From the NCBI RefSeq assembly GCF_036324505.1, contig NC_086364.1, forward strand, positions 18,297,648 through 18,361,647: DNA of 64,000 nucleotides, given 5' to 3'. Shown here in pieces: positions 48,601-64,000 of this stretch. The number at the start of each line of letters is the position of its first letter. Positions within the stretch are counted from its first letter, which is position 1. A model generated the notes under the pieces. The model did no database searches. It had not been told where the DNA came from and was given only the letters and a program-made list of their open reading frames with translations. Both the position numbers and the translations under genes were made by a program. The DNA comes from Eleginops maclovinus. Its lineage: Eukaryota; Chordata; Actinopteri; Perciformes; Eleginopidae.

Positions 48601-51600
48601 AAACATGACCGTTGCTAAGGATGATCAAGGTAGTATATGCAGTCATATCAATCCGCAGAAAGAAGTCCGGTCGATTTAATGTCTGCTGTGGTTAACAAAC
48701 ATTCATTTTATCCATCAGAAAACAATATGGAATATTTGTTTGTGCTATAATCCAACAAGGCAGAGCAGCTGACTGTCAGCTCATCGCGACATCTTACCAC
48801 AATGATGGCAATCCTCCCTCCCACGTCTCCGACTACAGTGATGGGGGGTTTCTCCTTGGCCATCATGACTGTAAAGGAAAGCAGAAGGTGTTACCTGTGA
48901 GAGCAGTTCAAAGAGGATACGCGTGTACTGTATTTCACCCAATGGGAAATAAATCTCTGTAGATTGGGTAAAATGGGTCGAGAAAATGTTTCGCAATCAA
49001 GGCAAATAGTGCACCCCTTGGATTATGGGGTTGTTATTGGACGATGTAAATGATTCTGTTATTATAATGCTGTCACAAATTAAAACAAGTTTAGAAATGT
49101 TCCCCCCATTGTACCCCACCTACGCCTACGAGATTAAAGTGAAATGCAAAACTGAGTACAGCCCATGCCATGCAAAAATCAAAACGGACAGATTTGGGGT
49201 TTTTTCTGCCCAGGATACCCAATCACACACACAGCCTGAGCCCGGGCCGTGGCCATCTGCATATGAACCGATATGCAGCAGATATTTCACACAGGACAAC
49301 AGTGGCTGACAAGCACTGATGAGGGTTTCTTCAGACACACTTGCCAATGTTCTGGGGTCAGTCCTCAGTCGAACATCACAGCTGCCAGCGACCACTTTTA
49401 CATGCACACAATAATCCGTTTGTATCTCACAGGCCAATCACAGGAGATGCAGCAACTGCTTTTACCAATGTCATAAGATAAACTAGTTATTGACAGCTAC
49501 TTTTTTATGTTCCCTTACTTTTAAAATGCTGCTTCTTTAGTTTCTATTTTTTTTGGTGTCTTTTGTCTGCACTGTCCCTTCGTCTGTAAATTCCTGCTGT
49601 GTAAATGATTTCCTGATTTCTGATTTAACTTAGATATTTATATCCAAGCAGCTTTGTTTGTCATTGTGCACACTTCTGTTAAAGGTTGCACTCCACTATC
49701 ACTATATTAGGTCTAAACGTCTATTCATGCAATGCTATCCGCCCCATGCCACAAGCAGCAACAATTATGATTATTTTCCGTTTCAAACTAATGTTTGGTC
49801 CATGAAAAAAGTCAATTACAGTTTCTCAAAGTCAAAGATGACTTCCTGTCAATCCTAAACCCAAAAATAATCAGTTTAATGTGGTATTACACAGAGAATT
49901 GAAGAAAAATATCCACATTTCAGAGGCTAAAAACGTCATTTTTCAAATTAATAGAGTATCAAATTAGTCCAACAACTCAATCGGTCGACTAATCGCTGCA
50001 GCTCGATGACAAACATCCCAGAGTCAATCTGCTAGAAGTAGAAAAACTATCCCAATAAAAGGGAAGTACAAGCATTAGAACACATCTTGTTTAAGATCCA
50101 CATGCTCTACCTAGCAACAGCCTTATTAATGTGTAACCTTAACCCTAAAATGAGTCGCTCTTAACAAGATGTTACTTACTGAAATTAGAGAAGGATTGGA
50201 TTCAACGTTTCACATCACTTCTCTTTTCACATCACTTCTTTTGATACACCTTTTTCTTACAGCTGCATTTGAAGTATTGTTGTGCATGTAAACGTAGTAA
50301 TTCAAAGGGAATAAGGAGACAATCAACTGGTAAACAATCAGCCAGCAAAGCCGATTGTGGAGGAAAAGGAATATAGAAGCAGAGACAGGAGGAGCATGCC
50401 TTGCAGAACCCTTTGCTGAATACCGTGAGCCGCACAGCATCAGAAACCTGGCCGTGTCACATTCAGATTTCTACCACTAGTAACAAAAAACAGCAAAAGC
50501 CATGTTGTTAGCAGTAAACACACTTCTCTAAAATATGGTTCACAGCTCGCTGAGATACTGCAACAAGTTACCTGAGAAATATCTGGTCTGATATCTTGGA
50601 ATTACTTTAAATAAAATCCATTCATCAACATTATCCTGGTAGATTTGAATATCAGCTAATTTCAACAGCAGGTTAGCGTTGCACTCAAGAAATCATAGAG
50701 ATATTATTGTTGATAGAATAAGTGCTGGTGTTATAACTGAAGTAACAAAATAAAACGTTGATTTGACTCGTATTTGATGCTTAAAACGATCAGCAATTCC
50801 ATTCACAATGCTTCTTCTTCGCATCGCTATACGTTACGATTCAAACGCATGCTTTGTTCTTCTCATTACATGCAGTTATGACAAAAAGTTAATCAGGTTT
50901 TGAAGAGCAGGGGGGGGGGGGGATTTAATAATGGATGCACCATGTGTTGATTGGCAAGATGAGTCCAGATATTTAAGAAAGACATTTTTAAAAAAATGAT
51001 AACGTTTGGCATGGTTCTGGTTTGATTCATGGATTTCGAAATTAAATCAGAACACAACAAAACCAAGAGTTTGGCCGTCTTGTGGAAAAACTGTCTGGAA
51101 TCTTAGAAAGGTGGAGGAAAAACATGTGAGCCGCTTATTTTAAAGTCAAACATGCCATGCAAATAGCAAACTGTAGTGGATTTAAGAGGTTTTATCAATG
51201 CAAACCTTCCTGGGTGCACTAGAAATGGTTTTTTAACCAAACTCCACCCTCCAGAATCCACACTGTTTCTTCCCAAGATGCAACACAAACCCTTTGTCTA
51301 CACATGCACCAATTGAGGAACCATTTGAAGAGGAATCATTTCAAAGTCAGATGGAAGTTATGTTTTTACGGTCGTACTTGGGAGCTCTATGCCGGGGAAC
51401 GGAGCTTGTTGTTTGCCTGCTATTACCAACAAATAAACACCACGTTAACACAAATGCACAAATATTTGACATGACAAACACATGATGCCGAGACTTGGAA
51501 AATCCTCTCGCTAGGTAGGCAGAGATTTTTTTAAAATACATATATTTCACAGCAATGAATCAGTTTAGATATTAAAATGCAAGACTTTTTATAATTTAAG

Positions 51601-54497
51601 ATATTTAGGTTAAGTTTCAAAAGGAGGATTTTTTAAGTCAAGGGTGAACACAAGTAAGAAATATTGTTACTAAATAATAAAGTGAATTCTGGACGCGATT
51701 ACGTCGGAATCATTTGCCAATGGCACAATCATTTCTCATACTGAACCTTTACAAAAGGCCTTAGGAATAAACCCTGCAAATATGTTAAAGACGATATGCC
51801 AGAGTCAAATATTTTAAAATAAAGATACTATCCAAGAAATAGAGAGGAACTATGATTCTAAGATTATTAAGCATGTCACTTTTTGCAAGTTAGGAGTTGC
51901 AGCTGGCGGAGGATGCAGCATGAGTAGAAGAAGTGTTGTATCTGTGGAATTAAAACATGCAGTGACACAGAGAAAACAATTTCTTGGAGTATGGCTGATG
52001 GTATGAGTGAGAAACGGCAGAATCGTCAGCTCCAAACAGGTTAGCACAAATAAGAGCTGGATCGGGCTGTTGGTGTCAACTTGAAGCACTGAACACTAGC
52101 AGGAAAGATAAGAAGTTCCTTGCTTAATATCAATCTTAAAATCGTACTGTAAGAAACAATAAATATGTCATCTGAAAAAAGGTCAAATTGAGCATGTGTT
52201 GGACCAAAAAAGACAGAGCTCTACAAAAAGTGGTGTTTCTTACGAGGAAGCTCCAGTCCTGTGTGTCCTGTGGTGTTGCGTACGCAAGGTGGGGAGTGTC
52301 TACCGTCAGCCATGTCGGACTCTGAACACTGAGCCTCGCCGTGAATCACAGCCAGACCCAGACGCAGGCGCTCTGCATAGGACTGCGCCCTGATGAAGGA
52401 ACATAAAACACATATTTAGTCACCAAAAGCAATGCTAACAGAAGGCGGGGAATAGCGGAGGTGAAATGAGATAATTTCTTATCAATCAGTTACCTCTTTG
52501 CTGCTGATGGAGACTTTGCCACAATGATGGCATTCCTGTAATCAGGAATCTGGCAGGATGAAGGAAAATGAGAATCAATAGTCATATATCATGGGATTGA
52601 TTTGTTTGGTCAATAGGTGGGATTAACAACACCTAAAGTTAAACACACACAGATAAGGCAATGGAAATGATTCATCACCTCTTCTTGAATGAACTGAATC
52701 AAGAAAGGAGAGGCACGCAAGTTGTCTACTGGAAAGCTGAAGAAGCCCTGGATCTCCTTCTGATGCAAGTCCATGGTGATAATGTGTGTTATCCCTTTGG
52801 GGTAAAATACAGATTAATAGCCGGGTCTTTCCCCCAATTAACACAGGTGTTTCAGTTAACATTTTTCTTTGTGAAAATGAAATTAAACACTACTGATGAG
52901 GACGGATTACAAGACAGGTGCACAAATCACAGGGGAAGATGAATCGTGTTCTCTTTACCTGCTTTTGCTAGCATTGAAGCTAACAACTTGCTCACTATTG
53001 AGCCCCTCTTCCTCATCTTGCACTGTTTGCTGTAGGGGAAGTAAGGGATGACTCCAATGATGTTCTTTGCACAAGAGGTCTTGAGGGCGTAGGCCATTAC
53101 CAGCAGCTCCATGATAGCTGTGTTTACATCTCTGTTTGCGTGAAAAAGACCAGTTAACTTCAGCAAGTGATAATCAAACAAACTTGCAGGGCGGGGGGGG
53201 GGGGTTGTGCAGATATTAAACTCACCGCGGTATGGTCTGGATGATGAAGATAGTTTGTCCACGAACTGATTCTTTTACATCCACTCTAGTTTCTATTGTG
53301 GAGAATAGGGACACAATCAGTTGAGTGAGCAAAGCTGCATCTTAATTTAGACTAATTCTGATGACTTTTTGCCCTTTGCATCTTGAAAAACATGTAGTAC
53401 AACTCACAGGACAATTATACAAGAGCCATAAAAACAGATATGTAAAAGAGTAAATATTGAGAACATTTTTTGCAAGAGTAGCAGTCACTTATAATAGTTT
53501 TGCTTACAGGACATTTAAACCTTATTTGTCGCTGGCAAACAAGACGGACAAACTTGCAGCACTTGTAAAAACACGAGCTGGCTGTGCTGAGACATGGCTT
53601 AACGGGGACCAGACGGCTTCACAGTGGTTCTAGCCGACAGAGACAAGCGGAGCGGCAGGAAGAGAGCCGGAGGACTTGCCGTCTTTATTGACATTGAACA
53701 ATAACTTTGACCTGCATTTTTTTTCTGCACACATACAGGTGTATATTTTTAACAAAACGAAGTGTATATATGCCCAGTTAACTCTTCATTTTTTTGTTTT
53801 AAAACCGTTACTTACCTGTATATCATTTTATATTTTTATTATTTCTATCCTGTCTGAATCTGTTGCTGCTTAAACTCCTGTATTTCCCCATAGGGATTAA
53901 TAAAGGTAGGCCTATATCTGATCTTATCTTATCTTATCTTATGTGCTGTTTGTAGTATGACGCAGGTAGTCAAACATGGTAGTGAAGTAAAGTAGTCAAT
54001 GAAGTGATTCGTTGCAGTTGTTGGTGTGTAGAAGGAGGGCGGGGGTGTCTTTGCTCTTTCTGTTGAGCATGGTGGCAGCTAGATGTTTAGCTTTTTTAGC
54101 AGTCCCAAAAATATATTACCTTACTTATTTATTTTCTTCTCACCTAACATGTTGACTGTCCCAGCCACTTTAAATAGACCACACATGACCTGGTGCTCAC
54201 CCAGCTGTGGAACCACATGTCTAAGAATATCAGCTAGACAAACTCAATAACCTCTTTAAAAATGTCTTCTCAACTTACTTTTAATATTATGTTTTCTCTC
54301 CTTGATGAGTTTATACTGCTGTGCATGATGTACATACTTTAAGCTTCATTATCAAATCCTGACATGTTTAATGACCAATCCCCTTAGTTTTCAACCTTAA
54401 TATTTGTGTTTAATATTCTCCTCACCTCTGTTAGATTCCTGAAAGACCACAGACTTCCCCAGTTCAACTCCCAGCCTCCTGTGAAACAAGAGCACAC

Positions 54498-54569
<72 letters not shown>

Positions 54570-54906
54570 CTTTAGCAGCAATGAGTTTAGGTATTAAAAT
54601 CTTTAAAAGGTGGAAAAAAGGATAAACACTCACATATCTACAGTAGAAAAGACATGAAGCACAGAGAAAGCTCAATATAAAATGTTCTAAATAAATAAAC
54701 AGTTGTGAGGTTCATTCATTCATTCATTCATTGTTTTAGGACTGGACAGGCTGTCGTTTTGAACAGATGTCCTAGTACAGTTCAGCAGTCAGTAACGTTT
54801 GAATAAAACGAAAGCAGACTTACTCTGTTATCTTCTTTGCCAATTCTGTGCATGCTACGGAGGAGTTTGCGGAAAAGACACGGTAACCACTTTTAGCGAC
54901 GTTCAT
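45663..54906 (-). CDS. prpsap1: PRPP synthetase-associated protein 1 (PAP39)
   Basis: Ten coding exons join without a break to 356 residues, the usual PRPSAP1 length: 54824-54906, 54426-54478, 53226-53292, 52959-53131, 52679-52794, 52494-52549, 52244-52389, 48798-48868, 47899-48045 and 45663-45821. All borders are GT-AG and the phases match. The protein is a non-catalytic relative of PRPP synthetase that binds PRPS1/2 and restrains PRPP production for nucleotide synthesis. Seen in order: start [75 protein letters not shown]; the PAP-specific insert [18 protein letters not shown], absent from true synthetases; IVDDIIDD; and the end [13 protein letters not shown]. The ending ITxDD and [12 protein letters not shown] favour paralog 1 over PRPSAP2. 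The last intron carries a Tc1 transposon. Confidence 0.95.
46209..47812 (+). mobile_element. Almost intact Tc1-like transposon
   Basis: A 1,604-bp element, flanked by TA (46207-46208 and 47813-47814), lies in the last intron of prpsap1, in the opposite orientation to that gene. Its inverted repeats are about 160 bp, beginning CAGTGGGGCAAAAAAGTATT and containing a repeated AAAAAGATGAGAGAGGCC block. The two arms differ at only a handful of positions, which implies a recent insertion. The interior has one transposase frame interrupted by a single stop. Confidence 0.95.
46575..47597 (+). pseudogene. Tc1 transposase with one nonsense codon
   Basis: The reading frame runs 340 codons from ATG to TGA, the standard Tc1 length, with a single in-frame TAG at codon 222 (47238-47240) and no frameshift. 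Seen: N-terminal paired-like helix-turn-helix region (about residues 1-110, with [18 protein letters not shown]), the first catalytic Asp at 153 in WSDETK, the second at 244 in QHDNDPKHT, and Glu 279 in [11 protein letters not shown]. These are the same positions as in the Sleeping Beauty transposase. The stop separates the first catalytic Asp from the other two, so this copy should be inactive unless the stop is read through. Confidence 0.93.
48290..48410 (+). mobile_element. Teleost LINE-tail-like repeat in a prpsap1 intron
   Basis: TTTATTTATGTATTTATCTG, then AACAAGGACAGTGCATACAT, ATTAATCTC, GCCAGATTTGAGCTAAAACC and TTTTCACCTG form a string I recognise as a frequent interspersed repeat tail in fish. 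It is short and has no coding part. Confidence 0.45.
48869..52243 (-). other. Large prpsap1 intron (between exons 7 and 8)
   Basis: This 3.4-kb intron has no embedded gene. It has a G(13) run at about 50910-50922 and otherwise AT-rich sequence. The short open frames in it have no domains. Confidence 0.7.
53540..53942 (+). mobile_element. Truncated LINE: endonuclease scrap plus 3' tail
   Basis: The plus strand reads ETWLNGDQ (about 53590) and, in a shifted frame, [20 protein letters not shown]. This matches the endonuclease region of fish non-LTR retrotransposons (ETWL...RADR....GGG...). It then jumps to a 3' end with CCCCATAGGGATTAATAAAG and a (ATCTT)n tail at 53919-53941. Most of the element, including all reverse transcriptase, is deleted. 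It lies in prpsap1 intron 2. Confidence 0.7.
54499..54569. repeat. (GATA)n microsatellite near a splice acceptor
   Basis: About 18 uninterrupted GATA units. On the minus strand this is (TATC)n, ending about 20 bases before the AG acceptor of prpsap1 exon 2 (54478), so it occupies the region where the branch point would be expected. Confidence 0.97.
54714..54732. repeat. Short (ATTC)n tract
   Basis: Five ATTC units in prpsap1 intron 1. Confidence 0.85.
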
Positions 54907-55486
54907 CCTGGCACAGCAGGTGGATTATTCCTTACTGACAGCAGAGGCTCCTTTTTGTCTCCGCGTTTGTTTCTGATTCTCTTCTAATAACGTTGTCGTT
55001 AGCTAAACCGCTAGCTAGCTACCTACCGCACACTATTCCGCTAGGTTAGCTAATTACACGAAATGGCCTTCAGTGTGCGACATACACTCAGCTACAGGAA
55101 AACTCAAAAATAAACGTTAAATACTCTGTTTATTTGACTCATTTTCCAATTGCTTGCGGACAAACGGCACTTAACTGTCATTAATGTAGCACTGTAGCCT
55201 AACAACTGTGTTAGCAGTGAACTACGGAATCTCCTCTGGGTCAATTCTACCAGCTACGCTTTGCGGATTATGTTTTGTTTGAGGGTGATGTAGTGCGTCC
55301 CATTAGGAATACTTTTAGATTTTCCTTTCATTGTGCAGAAAATGTCTACAATTTCTTGAAGGTATGTATTTATTCTAGAGCAGAATTACATTAAAACAGG
55401 AATGTGCTAAATTAATATTGTTTTACTCCAGACTGGGGACTTTACACGTGTGCCAGTGTGAGTAATATCTGAGTATAGCCGAATAA
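54907..55486. other. prpsap1 5' flank and divergent intergenic region
   Basis: This holds the prpsap1 5' UTR and promoter on the minus strand. It is locally GC-richer with several CG dinucleotides up to about 55060; no TATA box was seen. The right part is AT-rich. Confidence 0.5.
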
Positions 55487-55970
55487 GCAATGGTGTAAAG
55501 TAGATTTACTCAAGGAGCCTACTGTACTTAAGTACAATTTTCATATACTTGTACTTTATCTCTGAGTACTCCACCACATCTAGCATCTAATAGTGTATTT
55601 TTTATTTTTTGACAGCTTTTGTTATAGATACTTTTTATGTTTAGATTATTGGCACATTTAAATCCATTATTAAAAACACTTTGCCATATATTTATAGGTT
55701 AAGATATCCAGCAGCAGTATATAAAGTTATTCAAATGATCTCTGCATTTACCATTTGTAATAAAACAACATGAATAATCATAATAGAAACCCAGTAACTC
55801 CATATATACGATTCTGAAATGGGCCATTACGAATAAGGAATATTTGTACTTTTACTGAAGTAAGATTTTTATAGCAGGACTTTTCTTTGTAACAAAGTAC
55901 TTTTAAAAAGTAGTCTTACTACTTTTACTTAATAAGTAACGCATATAAGTACTTGTTCCACCATTAGGTA
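55487..55970. mobile_element. Teleost 'AAGTAC' interspersed repeat, copy 2
   Basis: The left end reads ATGGTGTAAAGTAG then TTTACTCAAGGAGCCTACTG and ACTTAAGTACAATTTTCATA. The right end, in complement, reads ATGGTGGAACAAGTACTTAT. The ends are inversely related, the body matches the repeat at 43023, and no protein is encoded. Confidence 0.65.
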
Positions 55971-57231
55971 TTTGATTTTCCTGGTATTGTGCAGGAAGGT
56001 CTACAATTTCTTCAATGTTTTTATTTATTTTAGAGTAGACCAAAAATAAAAGATAAAAATGCTCAATCTCTTTTTTGCTACTCCAAACTGGATATTTTAC
56101 ACAGGTTTGTTAGTGTGACTGAAATATATCTGAGTGTAATAATCCTTAAATAATTGAATAGTTAAACCATGTATTTACTCGAGAAATATTGTTATCATTT
56201 AATAATGTGTGCTCAACCGAATAACTGGACTGATCATCTTTATTAACAGATAGAGTGATCATCTAAGATTCATGGATTGATGACATTTTAATTGTTTAGT
56301 TGAAATCAGGCAGATAATCATAACAAGCCCCTGTTATTTATTAGACGTTTGCCTTCAGTATAAGTTTCTTATACTTAACTAACTATTCTGCCTTTCTGTA
56401 AATCATTCATTCATTGCAAATATTGCATTTCTGGCAGCTCAGTAATACTCTCACTGCCCACCAGATGTCCTTAATCATTACACCTGGATACCGAGTACCG
56501 TTGTGTCTTGTGGTTTAATCTATGTTTTGATGAGGAGGGTGTGATGATGACAGTTTGTAATTATTCGTGCCTGAACCAGGCCTTTCTAGATTTGGTGCAA
56601 ACAGGTGGTGTTGTTGTGACACGATCCAAAATCTTCTGCAGAAACATAAAGTGATATGTGCAGAATGTGTTGATCTACAATCATTGACCAACTCCCTTTG
56701 TTTGTTTGATTCCCAATAACCTGTGCTGCTTGAACCTTCTTACTTAAGTTTATGATCTTATTGTTTTAATGGGAGTGCCTGAGGTTAGCACCTCCCAAAG
56801 TTTGATTTATATAATTAGGTTAGCAGGCATATCTTAAAATCTGCTGGCAGGAAAGGTGGTTAGTCTGCTCACAAAGGTAATTATGATATTTGACACTCTG
56901 CAATACCGGAAATATAACATGACTCTACCTTAAGCTGAGTAACTTGATTGTGACTGGTGTGCTCTTGAGGACTCTGTCAATGTTTAACCCGGATCAGTAT
57001 GTTAATGGCATCTACTGTACATTGTACCTCCCCAGTCAGGCAGTAAATATCACCTCAATCTTGGCTTTTGTTAAAACATCGGATGTGTTTTCACTGCTTT
57101 CATGTTTGTTTTCCTCAGAGATTCCTGGTTAAATGACCTTGTGACCTGGGCCCACCGTGAAAATTGATTATGAACATTCTCAAGTTTTGAACACAAGCGA
57201 GGTCATTCTGACTGATAACGGCAGCTGCAAC
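55971..57231. other. Intergenic between prpsap1 and cygb
   Basis: No exon recognised. The human interval between the orthologs holds several genes (for example SPHK1, UBE2O, AANAT and RHBDF2), none of which is visible here. Confidence 0.45.
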
Positions 57232-57533
57232 TATCGTAGAAATTTATCGTAAGTCTTATTTAATTATATATATATAGGTCAAGTAATTACTTCCCTGGTT
57301 TGATTTCCCCAGTATGTTATCTACGGCTGTCTTTCCCAGGCTTTTGTAACACCTTGAATACAAAAGACTCTAGAGAAGATAAGTTTGCCAGTCTTTTGTA
57401 TTAAAGGTGTTACAAAAGCCAGGGAAAGTCAGCCGTTGTTAACATACTGGGGAAATCAAACCAGGGAAGTAATTACTTGACCTATATATATATATATATA
57501 ATTAAATAAGACTTACGATACATTTCTACGATA
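57232..57533. mobile_element. Foldback MITE, 302 bp hairpin
   Basis: An almost complete inverted repeat. The left arm (57232-57369) starts TATCGTAGAAAT and the right arm (57390-57533) ends ATTTCTACGATA, with a loop of only about 20 bases. TA lies at each end. The arms differ mainly in the length of an internal (TA)n tract and a few substitutions. There is no coding sequence. Transcribed, it would give a roughly 140-bp double-stranded RNA hairpin. Confidence 0.9.
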
Positions 57534-58023
57534 ATCAAAAAAGGTGGAAAATGTATGAAAACGTGCCATGACAGCTGTGTGCCTCTTGAGAGTGTGTGAG
57601 TATAATGGAACATGTATAAATGGAGTGAAAACACGCTCATCTAATCTGTATCTTGTCAGTAGCACAGGAGAAACCAAGTGAAATAAAAATCTACCCTATT
57701 TCTAATGGACGTCATGCTTTTTAATTTTGTGTTTCTACATTGACGTCCGCAGGGCTTTGCGAGATTAATCTTTTGGATAGTCTGGACTGGTGATGATGGA
57801 GGTAGAAGGTCAGAGTGTGCTCCTTCTTTTCTCCTTCTATCTTTTCTTTCAAACCTCATAATCTTACATTGAATCTACACCCGAGCCTTACATGTAATAC
57901 ATATCTGACTCTCTTATTAAGGATTTGTTCCCTATCTCATTATGTTTACATCAAACACCACCTACAAAGGTGAGGTGGGCAGAACGAGAAATAAAGAGGG
58001 AGAGAGAGGCAGGAAAGGGAGAG
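57534..58023. other. cygb upstream region
   Basis: No exon recognised. A purine-rich GAGAGA tract precedes the TATA box and may belong to the core promoter. Confidence 0.45.
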
Positions 58024-58030
58024 TATAAAA
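58024..58030 (+). promoter_or_regulatory. TATA box of the cytoglobin gene
   Basis: TATAAAA in a GA-rich context lies 298 bases before the cytoglobin ATG. It would place transcription start near 58055 and give a 5' UTR of about 265 bases. Confidence 0.6.
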
Positions 58031-58321
58031 GAGAGAGTATAGAGGCTCCTCCTCGTTCGCTGCGTGTGTTTCTTGTGTGTTTTTTCAGCCTGTTCTTCAC
58101 TCACACTCTCGCTCAGCAGAGATTCAGAGGTGGAGAGCAAAGATTCTCACTGAGAAGAAAAAAAAAACAGGGGGGAAGGGAAACAGATTTCTATCCTCTC
58201 TCACCAAGAAAGGGACATATATACAAGAGGTAGAAATATAGTGTTTATTTTGAAGGAGGTTGGGTTCTCTCATTAGCCCTGCCTTCTGCACGTGCTCAGC
58301 TCTGCACAACTGTGTTCCCAG

Positions 58322-62928
<4,607 letters not shown>

Positions 62929-63478
62929 AGCTTTTAGTCTGGGTTTATTGGACCAGAGATTTCTAATTGTTGGGCCACGGCTCATTATAGAGGGATGAAT
63001 TGACTGTATGACCATTAATGGGAAGCTATGTATCTGGGGAAATACAGATTAATCTATTATAATCGTGGGCTATGGGACATACACTTTGAATAAGTTCTGG
63101 TACTGTGCCATTTTGCTGGTTAAGAGAGAGACGTAGAAATGAAATCTCTCCTCGTTTGTTTTTTATACTCTTGTAAAGGACCAAATTTTTCAAGGTGAGG
63201 GGGAAAGTAAATGCAAACAGGGAACAAGAGTAAGAGTAAGAGGTCACATTTGACTTGGATGTGCCTTCTACTGAATGTGTATATCTTAAAAACTGCCATG
63301 TAAATACCGTTATTTCTAAATGTCATATGACGTTTCCTTTGATTAGTCCGTGCCCACTTGTGTTCACTTAATGAGATATTAGGAAGACATTTATACATTT
63401 TTCTAATGTTAATTGTGATGATTGTACATTTTTTTTCATTATGACTCACCTTTGTATCTGTATTTAACAACATTTTGA

Positions 63479-63484
63479 AATAAA
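63479..63484 (+). terminator. cygb poly(A) signal
   Basis: AATAAA lies 551 bases after the cytoglobin stop codon, in an A-rich context. No earlier canonical signal was noticed in the 3' UTR. Confidence 0.6.
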
Positions 63485-64000
63485 AAAAACCCTGAGACCT
63501 TACTGCCACAGTATCGAATCCCTTTAAAAGAATATATGGTAATTCAATTCCTCTGCATTTCTACGAACTACTTTGTTGACATAATTAGACGTTTCTTTTT
63601 TCTCGCTAGGCCTACGGCTCTGGCTGAGTCAGCAGTGCTAAGTATAAGCTGCTGGAAGTCCCTATTTATAAAACCATTTATCCCAGTTTGCTCTCTCTTT
63701 TTATTACGGAGAGACCCTGCAAGATATATGGTAGATTGATTGGTATCCGTTGATCCCTGTATAGTCCTGCATGGAGCCAATTTCTACAACACCTTTTATG
63801 ACATGCTGCCCTTTCTTACTAAAAAAAGACAAAATAACAGTCGATTTTTTATTGTTTCGAGGACAAAGTAAGAGGTGGGTTGTTTCAGAATAGAAACACC
63901 CAGCATGCTCTGTTTACCCCTTAGTCCGGCCTAATCCTCGCTAATCCACTGAGCTAATCTCCCCAATCATGAGTGAGTGCCAAGAGGAAATACAGGAATA
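63485..64000. other. Downstream of cygb, no gene recognised
   Basis: AT-rich sequence with no recognised exon up to the end of the window. Confidence 0.4.

Noticed and set aside
58292..58321. Extension of cytoglobin upstream to 58292
   Set aside because: Position 58292 is GTG, not ATG. The family start and the first in-frame ATG are at 58322.

Overview
This window reads as a teleost fish genome, probably a spiny-rayed (percomorph-type) species. The genes are split by introns with GT-AG borders, the proteins match known vertebrate families, and about a fifth of the sequence is recognisable fish interspersed repeats: Tc1-like elements, TTAA- and TA-flanked MITEs, tRNA-derived SINEs, LINE 3' tails, a solo LTR and long microsatellites. 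There are no operons, CRISPR arrays or prokaryotic features.

Layout from left to right. (1) About 1-12,600 is the 5' end of mgat5b on the minus strand. Coding exon 1 is at 12132-12199 and exon 2 at 10791-10903; the rest of the gene lies beyond the left edge, so about 10.8 kb of its second intron fills the start of the window. That intron holds a deleted Tc1-like element (1815-2340), two abutting perfect palindromes (4935-4992) and a local tandem duplication (about 9370-10590). (2) 15,322-15,877 on the plus strand carries three decayed exons of a sialate O-acetylesterase (siae) gene. (3) 17,779-18,472 is a solo LTR with a 5-bp target duplication. (4) 20,780-22,311 is a three-exon immunoglobulin-superfamily gene that I cannot name. 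(5) 22.3-39 kb is gene-poor and repeat-rich: an IS630/Tc1-like element with a nested SINE, another SINE, an LTR-like promoter segment, long-inverted-repeat MITEs, a 360-bp CATC microsatellite, and two TTAA-flanked elements. One TTAA element carries a small coding exon; the other contains a nested hAT-type MITE. (6) 39,576-40,202 is an intact intronless small GTPase of the Ras-dva family. (7) 45,663-54,906 on the minus strand is a complete ten-exon prpsap1 gene (356 aa), whose last intron holds an almost intact Tc1 transposon with one nonsense codon. (8) 58,322-62,928 on the plus strand is a complete three-exon cytoglobin gene (179 aa) with a TATA box and a poly(A) signal.

MGAT5B, PRPSAP1 and CYGB all lie close together on human 17q25, so this is a conserved vertebrate block. 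The genes do not form a pathway: they cover Golgi N-/O-mannose glycan branching, regulation of PRPP synthesis, haem-based oxygen/NO chemistry, Ras-type signalling and an immune-type receptor. I found no clear new multi-gene system. The items most worth a second look are the unnamed Ig gene, the siae relic, the coding exon captured by a TTAA element, the double palindrome, the ATTA-rich block upstream of ras-dva, and the cytoglobin lacking one disulfide cysteine.
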